From assembly GCA_050247255.1 (NCBI GenBank), contig JBFWUM010000076.1, forward strand, positions 1 through 12,467: a stretch of 12,467 nucleotides of DNA, in the 5' to 3' direction. Source of the DNA: JBFWUM01 sp050247255 (GTDB lineage: Bacteria > Acidobacteriota > Vicinamibacteria > Vicinamibacterales > UBA2999). Position numbers and translations under genes: made by a program. The notes below the pieces were generated by a model. That model worked only from the letters and a program-made list of their open reading frames with translations, searched no databases and was not told where the DNA came from. Shown piece by piece: positions 1 to 5,776 of the stretch; the first letter of the stretch is position 1; each line of letters starts with the position of its first letter.

Positions 1-28
1 GGCCGGCCGCCGGGCGTAGTGTCCCGCC

Positions 29-748
29 ATGAGCGAATCAGGACGCCGCCGCTTTCTCCATGCGCTGGCCGCCGGGATGGCCGCCGTCAGCGCGCCGGGT
101 GTGTTCGCGCAGCAGTTGAAGGAGACGGCCACCACGACCGAAGGGCCGTTCTATCCGGACCGGATGCCGCTCGACACGGACAATGACCTGCTGATCCTCA
201 ACGATGCGATCACGCCGGCCGTTGGCGAAATCACCTACCTGACGGGGCGCGTGCTGACGCCGTCAGGCCAGCCGATGCGCAATGCCTTCGTCGAAATCTG
301 GCAGGCCGACACCACGGGGTCCTACATCCACACCGGCGGCCGCCAGCCGACGGGGCACGACCGCAACTTCCAGGGCTACGGCCGGTTCCTCACCGACGCG
401 CGCGGACAGTATTTCTTCCGCACCATCAAGCCGGTGGACTACACGCTGCAGGGGATCTTCCGCACTGCGCACATCCACGTCGCGGTGAGCCAGGCGGGGA
501 AGCGGTTGTTCACGACGCAGATGCTGGTGAAGGACCATCCCGCCAACGCCAAGGACGGGATCATGCGGCGGATGGATCCGGCGGCGCTGGCGACGATCCT
601 CGTCCCGTTCACGCCGCTCCCGGGATCGCGGTTGAAGGAGCTGACGGCGAACTTCGAAATCGTCCTCGGGCGCACGGCGGTGGAAGGCGAGGACGGCGTG
701 CTGCGCGGCGTGCCGAAGTCCGAGGTCCAGCAGCGCCGCCCGAGCTGA
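29..748 (+). CDS. Tat-exported intradiol ring-cleavage dioxygenase (protocatechuate 3,4-dioxygenase-like)
   Basis: Predicted non-haem Fe(III) dioxygenase that opens a catechol-type ring between the two hydroxyls. The substrate (protocatechuate, catechol or hydroxyquinol) cannot be read from the sequence. The N-terminus has a twin-arginine motif (GRRRFL, residues 5-10), a hydrophobic stretch and a likely cleavage site after VFA (residue 27), so the enzyme should be exported folded with its iron. The family signature TEGPFYP lies at 37-43. By alignment with protocatechuate dioxygenase beta chains, the iron ligands would be Tyr99, Tyr138, His148 and His150 (motif RTAHIH), with Arg145 as the conserved active-site arginine. 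All are present. The length of 239 aa is normal for single-subunit exported members. The start is well supported: an in-frame TAG lies at 17-19 and the Tat motif follows the first ATG. No clear Shine-Dalgarno sequence is visible. No other aromatic-degradation gene is in the window. It converges on the phosphoesterase gene. Confidence 0.93.
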   Translation: MSESGRRRFLHALAAGMAAVSAPGVFAQQLKETATTTEGPFYPDRMPLDTDNDLLILNDAITPAVGEITYLTGRVLTPSGQPMRNAFVEIWQADTTGSYIHTGGRQPTGHDRNFQGYGRFLTDARGQYFFRTIKPVDYTLQGIFRTAHIHVAVSQAGKRLFTTQMLVKDHPANAKDGIMRRMDPAALATILVPFTPLPGSRLKELTANFEIVLGRTAVEGEDGVLRGVPKSEVQQRRPS

Positions 749-780
749 GGCGCTGCCGGTGCGCGCCTGAGCTCGGGCGG
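736..780. terminator. Long imperfect hairpin at the convergent gene ends
   Basis: An 11-bp perfect stem (736-746 with 770-780) is followed by one G/G mismatch and a further 6 bp (748-753 with 763-768), closing a 9-nt loop. It overlaps the stop codon of the dioxygenase gene and lies just beyond the stop of the opposing gene. There is no T-tract on either side, so it is not a canonical intrinsic terminator. A role in bidirectional termination or 3'-end protection is inferred from its position. Confidence 0.5.
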
Positions 781-794
781 AACTGAAGTTCCGC
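777..794. repeat. REP-like palindrome with ACTGAAGT core
   Basis: Perfect 8-bp inverted repeat with a 2-nt GA loop: gcggaactgaagttccgc. It sits between the two convergent genes, 7 nt beyond the stop of the minus-strand phosphoesterase gene. Its central ACTGAAGT core and 8-2-8 geometry match the two palindromes inside the coding region at 11688-11739, so I read it as a member of the same dispersed palindrome family. It shares 777-780 with the longer hairpin at 736-780, so the two structures cannot form at the same time. Confidence 0.55.
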
Positions 795-801
795 AGCTAC
801 A

Positions 802-3800
802 TCAACGACCGATCATCCGCGCCACGAAACCAGACACGTCGTGGAAGTCGGCGGTGTCCTGCCGCAACGCCTTGCGCGTCACCATGGGTGTGACGATCCG
901 GCTCCCGCCGGGCCGCACAATCCTCGCCGTCTCCGGCAGCGGCGCCAGCGGCTCGGTGGCCGGCACATCCAGCCGCGGCTGGGTCGCCGTCAGGAACGAC
1001 TCGAAGCTGTGTGAGCTGGCGACACGATCGCTGAGGAACGGCTTGTCAGCGCCGCAGAAGCGCGCGAGCACGGTTTTCAGGATCGAGCAGTGATCCAGGA
1101 CGACATCGGGCCCCTTGCCCGGCGGGACCCACGGCGAGACGACGAACGTCGGCACGCGCACGCCGTAGGGGATCTCCATCGCCGGCGGCAGGTCTGGCCG
1201 CGTGTCCTCGGAGTCGTCCGCTGACACCAGTTCCGCCGTCGCAATCGAGCCGATGTCGGCGAGCGACCCGATCCCGACGTGCCGCCCTGGCCCGACTGTC
1301 CCGACCGTCCCTGTCCCTGCCGCTCCTCCCGGTTGCCCGGCGACCTCCAGGTCGTGCACTTCGATGTCAGGGTTGATCACGAACCCTGACCGGCGGACGA
1401 CGTCGGCGATCGGCGGAATCACGTGGTCGTACAAGCCACCGTGCTCGTCGTAGGTGATGAGCAGCAGCGTCTTCCGCCAGATCGCCGGGTTCGACCGCAG
1501 CGCCTCGTAGACGCGCCGGATGAACGCCTGTCCCCGCCACATGTCGGCGTCGGGATGATCGTCATCCTGCGGGTGATGATGCATGGCCGGCTCGATGGCA
1601 GTGAACGACGGCAGGTTGCCGGCGGCGATGTCCGACTCCAGCCGCGCCAGCGGCACGATGTCGACGTTGTTGGTCGCGTAGCGCGCGAACATCCGGAGCA
1701 TGGTCACCGACGGCGCCGACTCGTAGACGCGCCAGCTCACCCCGCGCTTGGTGAGCACGTCGTAGATGGTCTCGGCCCGCGACAGCAGGAAGTTGTCGCC
1801 GTGGTTGTTGCGGATGATCGGCACCCCTAGCCGGTCGAACTGCACGTCGCCGGTCAGCGAGTACATCCGGTTCGGCAGCGTCGGCCCGGGATGCGAGCAG
1901 TAGTAGCGATCGCTGTAGGCGTAGTGCGCCGCCAGGTGCCCGTAGATCGGCAGGTCCTCGGCGTCGTAGAAACCGAGCACATCGTCCGGGACGAGGCCGT
2001 CCGGGCGCGGGTCGGCGGCGTAGTCGCGGCCGGGATCATCCTTCAAGCGCTTGTCCCGGAAGTTATCGACGAACCCCTTTGGACTCGTGATCTTCCGCCC
2101 CTCAGCCCCGTCCGGGCCATCGGCGCGGACCCCCAGTTGCTCGGCCACATCGTCCAGCTCGTGGCCGATGCCTTTCGGGATGCGCGTCCGCTTTCCGACC
2201 TCGTTCAGGGCGAACTTGCCCTCCTCCCTGAGCAGGCGAATCTTGTGCTGCCCTTCCGCTGCTTCCGCGGCCTCGACGAGGGCGTCGGTGAGCCCCTCGG
2301 CGCCGTCGTTGATGTCGCCGCGCGCCCGATACCCGAGCACGTGGTCGTAGGAGCGGTTCTCCATCATCACGACGACGATGTGGTCGATCTTGCTGGTGAG
2401 GTTGTCGGCAGCCCACGTGTCGCCGAGCACCGGCGGCTTGAAGCGGATGGCCTGCGGCCCTTCGATCATCACGGTGCGGCCAATGGCCTCGGAGTAGTTC
2501 TTCCGCGGCCTTGGGTCGGGCTCGGTGGGAGCGATGTGCTCAAAGACAATGTCGCTGCCTTCGAAGCGGATCGATCGATACGTCAGGTGCGTGCCGAAAA
2601 TCATCATCAGGATCTTCGACGCCAGCGCCGGATCGTCGAACAGGTCCTTCACCGCCTCGGCGATCTCGTCGTTGACGATGTCTTCCACCATGTCGTCGAC
2701 GACGGCCGCCGTGATGCCGCCGACGATGCCACCGAGCGCCACGACCATCGCCGCGACGACGGCGGTGCTCATGTCGATGTCGAACGGATCGTCGGACACC
2801 CAGGTGACCACGCGCGGCGTGCCGTCGGGATCGAGACGGACGCCGACCTCGAGGGCCGCGTGCCCGTTGCGCAGCCGGGCCCTGGCCAGGGTGAGCCCGT
2901 TCCAGGCCACGCGCAGGCTGCCGGTCGCCCGGATCCCGAGCCGCACGCACGGAGTGCCGGCGCCGAGCCCCTGCCCCGGACCGACGGTGACGTCGATCCC
3001 TTCGAGCTGGAGCGACGAGGCGTCGAGCTCGATGCCGTGCTCGCGGTTGCGGTCGGCCTTGTAAAGGGTGAACGGCTGGTTCGGCACGATGTCGGTGGAT
3101 TCGCCGACCTTCTTCAGCTGCTTGTCGAGCAGGCCGTGCATCTCGATCGTTTCGGCCGCGGTGACATCGGTCACCGTCATCCGCACGCGGATCTCGTCTT
3201 CGACGTTCTCTCCCTTCACCTGGATGAACCTGCCTTCCGGACCGATCAGGGCAAGCACGCGATCGTGCAGGGTCGCGGTGCTGATGCGTCCCTGCGCGCG
3301 GACGGTCGCGGTGACGCGGAATGGACGGAGGGACGTGGGGTTTCGCGGCGTGACCTGCAGGGTCCACTGCCGCACCGCGCCGCCTGGGCCGCGCGACTTG
3401 CCGATGGCCGCAAGCGGAATCGGGTGGCGAAGCTGCTTGTCCGTGGTGGTCGCGACCCGCACGCCGTCGGGATCGATCAGCGTCATCGAGCCGCGCCAGC
3501 GCTCGAGCGGCGACGGCGCGATGATGTCCGCGACGAACTCGCCGACCCTGAGGAGGTCGAACGGGAACGACTGCTCGGTGCCAGGGAGCAGCGCCGAGGT
3601 GACGAGCGGCGGCGCGCTTTGCGACGCCACCGTCTCGAACACCGAGAGGTGGATCAGCCCCTCGGGATCGGACACGGTCTCGTTGAGCGCCGGGTTCGGC
3701 ACGTAGGTCTTGCTCGTGCCGGTCAGCTTGTAGCGCCAGTGGCCGATGGGCGTCCCTCGAAGATCGCGGAACTTCTTCAGGTCGGCGAGGGTGACCTCGC

Positions 3801-4149
3801 CCTTGGTGAACGGCTTGCCGTCGGGCGAGAAGATCGTCAGCGTCAGCGGAATGCCTTCAAGGACGACCGACACCCCGTTGTGCAGCGGCGTCGGCGGGCC
3901 GCTTGGGTTGTGCGGATCGAACCCGCCGGGATCGTCGATGCCGCCGGGGGGCCGCGGCGGGGTCGTGTCGGGCGTGTCGATCCGCGTGCGGTGGCGTACG
4001 GTCGCGTGCGCCACGCGATCGAGACGCCCCGGGTACAGCACGTGGAACGTTCCCTGCGCTTCCACCGTGAAGAAGATGCCTTGCGGCGTGTCGTGCGTGT
4101 CTGGCGCGAGCCGCTCTGAAACCAGGACGTGCTGGAGGTTGAAGGGCAT
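802..4149 (-). CDS. Giant phosphoesterase-family protein (phospholipase C/acid phosphatase type) with a large unknown N-terminal half
   Basis: Protein of 1115 aa. Residues about 585-1060 are a phosphoesterase domain of the bacterial phospholipase C/AcpA acid phosphatase type. MMENRSYDH (595-603) carries the metal-binding Glu597-Asn598. SHPGPTLPNRMY (752-763) carries Thr757, the likely nucleophile by analogy with phospholipases C. TYDEHGGLYDHV (899-910) carries the Asp901-Glu902 metal ligands. A late VLDHCSILK block is also present. The expected reaction is hydrolysis of a phosphodiester or phosphomonoester; the substrate is unknown. Residues 1-450 look beta-rich and match nothing I recognise. 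Residues 463-484 form a hydrophobic stretch with GGIVGG, followed by an acidic helix. Family enzymes are usually 450-700 aa and exported, but this one has no signal peptide. A Gly/Thr/Val-rich insertion lies at about 936-993. The start is supported by GAGAGG 5 nt upstream. It follows the muramidase-like gene on the same strand, 71 bp away, probably in one transcript. Confidence 0.88.
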   Translation of the reverse strand: MPFNLQHVLVSERLAPDTHDTPQGIFFTVEAQGTFHVLYPGRLDRVAHATVRHRTRIDTPDTTPPRPPGGIDDPGGFDPHNPSGPPTPLHNGVSVVLEGIPLTLTIFSPDGKPFTKGEVTLADLKKFRDLRGTPIGHWRYKLTGTSKTYVPNPALNETVSDPEGLIHLSVFETVASQSAPPLVTSALLPGTEQSFPFDLLRVGEFVADIIAPSPLERWRGSMTLIDPDGVRVATTTDKQLRHPIPLAAIGKSRGPGGAVRQWTLQVTPRNPTSLRPFRVTATVRAQGRISTATLHDRVLALIGPEGRFIQVKGENVEDEIRVRMTVTDVTAAETIEMHGLLDKQLKKVGESTDIVPNQPFTLYKADRNREHGIELDASSLQLEGIDVTVGPGQGLGAGTPCVRLGIRATGSLRVAWNGLTLARARLRNGHAALEVGVRLDPDGTPRVVTWVSDDPFDIDMSTAVVAAMVVALGGIVGGITAAVVDDMVEDIVNDEIAEAVKDLFDDPALASKILMMIFGTHLTYRSIRFEGSDIVFEHIAPTEPDPRPRKNYSEAIGRTVMIEGPQAIRFKPPVLGDTWAADNLTSKIDHIVVVMMENRSYDHVLGYRARGDINDGAEGLTDALVEAAEAAEGQHKIRLLREEGKFALNEVGKRTRIPKGIGHELDDVAEQLGVRADGPDGAEGRKITSPKGFVDNFRDKRLKDDPGRDYAADPRPDGLVPDDVLGFYDAEDLPIYGHLAAHYAYSDRYYCSHPGPTLPNRMYSLTGDVQFDRLGVPIIRNNHGDNFLLSRAETIYDVLTKRGVSWRVYESAPSVTMLRMFARYATNNVDIVPLARLESDIAAGNLPSFTAIEPAMHHHPQDDDHPDADMWRGQAFIRRVYEALRSNPAIWRKTLLLITYDEHGGLYDHVIPPIADVVRRSGFVINPDIEVHDLEVAGQPGGAAGTGTVGTVGPGRHVGIGSLADIGSIATAELVSADDSEDTRPDLPPAMEIPYGVRVPTFVVSPWVPPGKGPDVVLDHCSILKTVLARFCGADKPFLSDRVASSHSFESFLTATQPRLDVPATEPLAPLPETARIVRPGGSRIVTPMVTRKALRQDTADFHDVSGFVARMIGR

Positions 4150-4154
4150 GACGG

Positions 4155-4160
4155 CCTCTC
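4155..4160 (-). promoter_or_regulatory. Ribosome binding site of the phosphoesterase gene
   Basis: On the minus strand GAGAGG precedes the ATG at 4149 by 5 nt, a good Shine-Dalgarno match and spacing. It supports this ATG as the start even though no signal peptide follows. Confidence 0.55.
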
Positions 4161-4188
4161 GTGGTTAGTCGGTTAAGCGGGGAGAGGG

Positions 4189-4206
4189 GGCCGGCTTGAG
4201 CCGGCC
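4189..4206. repeat. REP-like palindrome ggccggct-tg-agccggcc
   Basis: Perfect 8-bp inverted repeat with a 2-nt loop in the 71-bp spacer between two minus-strand genes, 14 nt beyond the stop of the muramidase-like gene and about 28 nt before the next Shine-Dalgarno sequence. It has the same 8-2-8 geometry as the ACTNAAGT palindromes but a different core (GGCTTGAGCC). No T-run follows in the direction of transcription. It could be a dispersed REP-type repeat, a partial terminator that lowers downstream expression, or an mRNA-stabilising hairpin. Confidence 0.55.
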
Positions 4207-4220
4207 TTTACAAACAGGGA

Positions 4221-5330
4221 TCACGCGAGCAGGCTCCCGCCCGTCGCCAGCGTGTGGCTGACGCGCACGAACTCGTCGTCGACATCGCCCGTGATGAGAT
4301 CCGCGGCGTTGCGCACGCGCACGTCGCGCAGCATGTAGAAATTCAGGTTGGCCCGCTGCCGGCCGCCCACGGTCTCGGGCACGCCGTGAAGAATGCCCAA
4401 CCTTCGGCTGCACGCGTCGTCTCGCCACGCGGCAAGGGCGGCGCGGCCGCGTTCCTCGACGGCAATGTGGGTGAGCGCGAACTGGTCGGCGGGCTCCTCG
4501 CGGGCGACGCGAGCGGCAATGGCCGGCAACGCCTTGTCGAGACTTCCTTGCTGCACCACGAGGTCGTAGAGCGAGCAGACGCAGCGCAGGTGGTCGATGG
4601 CGAGGTCGGGCCGGAGCTGCCGGAGCTGGTCGATCGACCGCAGCATGCGTCGGCCGTAGTCGGAGAGGATGCGCTCGACCATGATGGCGCGGAAGCGCTC
4701 GACGCTGCCGACGCGCCGCAGGTACCCCTTCCAGGGCTCGACGACGTCGTGGGCGCCGCGGCCGGTGCTGATGCCGTTGGCCCAGGCCACCTGTTGCGCG
4801 CGCGACATGTCGAGTACGCGCAGCCACTCGTCGTAATCGTCCGGATCGTCGAAGCAGGCGGCGAGCGCGGCTTCGTCGGCGGCCTGGAAGGCGCGAAAGA
4901 GCGGGACGAGGGTGCCGGTGCCGAAGTTGACCTGCGCCGGGCCGAAGGAGAGGCCGGCGCCGTCGAAGTTGCCGGTGACCTGCTGGAACTTGTCGCCGGC
5001 GGTCTCGAAGGCGGCGGTGACGGCAAAGGCGGTCTCGAGCGCCTGCTCGAGATCGATCGGCGGCATCCGGAGGGGATCGTCAATCGCCACGCGAACCGTG
5101 CCGCCTGGGTCGGACCGGACCACCGCAGAGAGGCCGTCGGGAGCGACTTCAACAACCTTCAGCGGAACGCCGAGGCGGTTGCGGAGCAGCTGCAGGCTCG
5201 ACACGAGCTCGCGGTGCACGCGCACCGATCCGTTGGGTCGGCGGAATTCCCTGAGCCGGAAGCCAGGTGTGAGTCGTCGGTTGCCGTCGCCGCCGACGAC
5301 GAAGCCGCCATCCCAGTCGACGGTCCACAT
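4221..5330 (-). CDS. Predicted peptidoglycan hydrolase: M15-like N-terminal remnant plus lysozyme/chitosanase-like domain
   Basis: Protein of 369 aa. Residues about 22-61 (GFRLREF, then HRELVSSLQLLRNRLGVPLK) resemble the first half of Peptidase_M15_3-type domains. The usual GYRS and zinc-binding His/Asp motifs do not follow, so this part is probably a non-catalytic remnant or binding module. Residues about 100-265 resemble the lysozyme-fold muramidase/chitosanase-like domains of phage-type endolysins: FETAGDKFQQ with candidate catalytic Glu109, then GNFDGAGLSFGPAQVNFGTG (120-139) with Asp123, then PWKGYLRR and SLYDLVVQQGSL (253-264). The predicted role is cleavage of the glycan strand of peptidoglycan. 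There is no signal peptide or transmembrane helix, so it needs another route to reach the wall. The start is the first in-frame ATG that gives the M15-like block; no strong Shine-Dalgarno sequence is visible. It is the first gene of the minus-strand unit. The fold assignment is from motif memory. Confidence 0.7.
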   Translation of the reverse strand: MWTVDWDGGFVVGGDGNRRLTPGFRLREFRRPNGSVRVHRELVSSLQLLRNRLGVPLKVVEVAPDGLSAVVRSDPGGTVRVAIDDPLRMPPIDLEQALETAFAVTAAFETAGDKFQQVTGNFDGAGLSFGPAQVNFGTGTLVPLFRAFQAADEAALAACFDDPDDYDEWLRVLDMSRAQQVAWANGISTGRGAHDVVEPWKGYLRRVGSVERFRAIMVERILSDYGRRMLRSIDQLRQLRPDLAIDHLRCVCSLYDLVVQQGSLDKALPAIAARVAREEPADQFALTHIAVEERGRAALAAWRDDACSRRLGILHGVPETVGGRQRANLNFYMLRDVRVRNAADLITGDVDDEFVRVSHTLATGGSLLA

Positions 5331-5395
5331 GACGAGCGCGACGGTAACACCGGCTCGTCCGATTTCATCTCGACGGTATGGCGTCTCAGCTCATC

Positions 5396-5522
5396 TCTAT
5401 TGCACACTTTCTTTGTCCTGGAGCAGAGTCGCATTGACTCTGCTGCGCAGTAGAGAGAGCATCCCGCCCACACAGGATCGACTCGGCGGTTTTCCCCCCG
5501 CTCCCGCGCCGATGCGTGACAG
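5396..5522 (+). repeat. Left copy of a 127-bp exact duplication flanking the N gap
   Basis: This block is identical, base for base, to 5623-5749 and ends exactly where the Ns begin. The length of 127 bp equals a common maximum k-mer size of de Bruijn assemblers, so it is best read as an unmerged contig-end overlap rather than a biological repeat. Confidence 0.9.
5422..5444. repeat. 9-bp perfect hairpin in the divergent control region
   Basis: agcagagtc pairs perfectly with gactctgct across a 5-nt loop (gcatt). A second image at 5649-5671 lies in the duplicated flank. It sits between two divergent genes, so it could be a regulator-binding dyad, a leader hairpin or a dispersed palindrome. The sequence alone does not choose between these. 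Confidence 0.45.
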
Positions 5523-5622
5523 NNNNNNNNNNNNNNNNNNNNNNNNNNNNNNNNNNNNNNNNNNNNNNNNNNNNNNNNNNNNNNNNNNNNNNNNNNNNNN
5601 NNNNNNNNNNNNNNNNNNNNNN
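5523..5622. other. Assembly gap of exactly 100 Ns
   Basis: One hundred consecutive Ns is a conventional placeholder length, not a measured distance. Identical 127-bp sequences abut it on both sides, so the two contigs probably overlap and no sequence is actually missing. Confidence 0.97.
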
Positions 5623-5749
5623 TCTATTGCACACTTTCTTTGTCCTGGAGCAGAGTCGCATTGACTCTGCTGCGCAGTAGAGAGAGCATCCCGCCCACAC
5701 AGGATCGACTCGGCGGTTTTCCCCCCGCTCCCGCGCCGATGCGTGACAG
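5623..5749 (+). repeat. Right copy of the 127-bp exact duplication
   Basis: Begins at the first base after the Ns and matches 5396-5522 without a difference. The sequences diverge immediately after 5749, as expected for a contig-end overlap. Confidence 0.9.
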
Positions 5750-5766
5750 GCCCGTTGAGGTCTGCA

Positions 5767-5774
5767 GGGGAGAG
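5767..5774 (+). promoter_or_regulatory. Ribosome binding site of the 1428-residue giant
   Basis: Purine-rich GGGGAGAG lies just before the ATG at 5777, with GGAG centred about 6 nt upstream. It supports this ATG, which opens directly into the Lys-rich tail. Confidence 0.6.
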
Positions 5775-5776
5775 CC

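Larger units (their letters stand above)
5331..5776. other. Divergent intergenic region (about 219 bp after collapsing the assembly duplication)
   Basis: This region separates the minus-strand muramidase/phosphoesterase unit from the plus-strand giant-protein unit and should hold both promoters. It contains a 127-bp sequence twice, on either side of 100 Ns. If the second copy and the Ns are artefacts, the real spacer is 5331-5522 joined to 5750-5776. I see no convincing -35/-10 pair for either direction. A TTGACT in the hairpin arm at 5434-5439 has only GAGCAT 17 nt downstream. I find no convincing small gene here. Confidence 0.6.

Noticed and set aside
1..28. The ggccggcc palindrome at the window start as part of a REP element or promoter.
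   Set aside because: Only 28 bases precede the first gene and the left context is cut off, so nothing can be supported.
2880..2891. A 12-bp perfect palindrome (ccctggccaggg) in the phosphoesterase gene.
   Set aside because: It has no loop, lies in ordinary coding sequence, lacks the 8-2-8 form of the other palindromes, and is likely by chance in GC-rich DNA.
1891..4119. A 742-codon open frame on the plus strand, antisense to the phosphoesterase gene.
   Set aside because: The minus strand carries intact phosphoesterase catalytic motifs; the antisense translation is Arg/His/Val/Asp-rich shadow sequence.
4254..5453. A 399-codon open frame on the plus strand, antisense to the muramidase-like gene.
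   Set aside because: The composition is typical of antisense shadow sequence, and it runs into the duplicated assembly flank; the opposite strand has recognisable muramidase-like motifs.
5434..5462. TTGACT with a 17-nt spacer as a sigma-70-type promoter for the plus-strand unit.
   Set aside because: The matching -10 (GAGCAT) has only three of six consensus bases and the -35 is part of a hairpin arm; too weak to list as a promoter.
5396..5749. The 127-bp direct repeats as mobile-element ends, attachment sites or a target duplication.
   Set aside because: They are perfectly identical, abut a placeholder gap on both sides, and have a length equal to a common assembler k-mer. No transposase or integrase is present.
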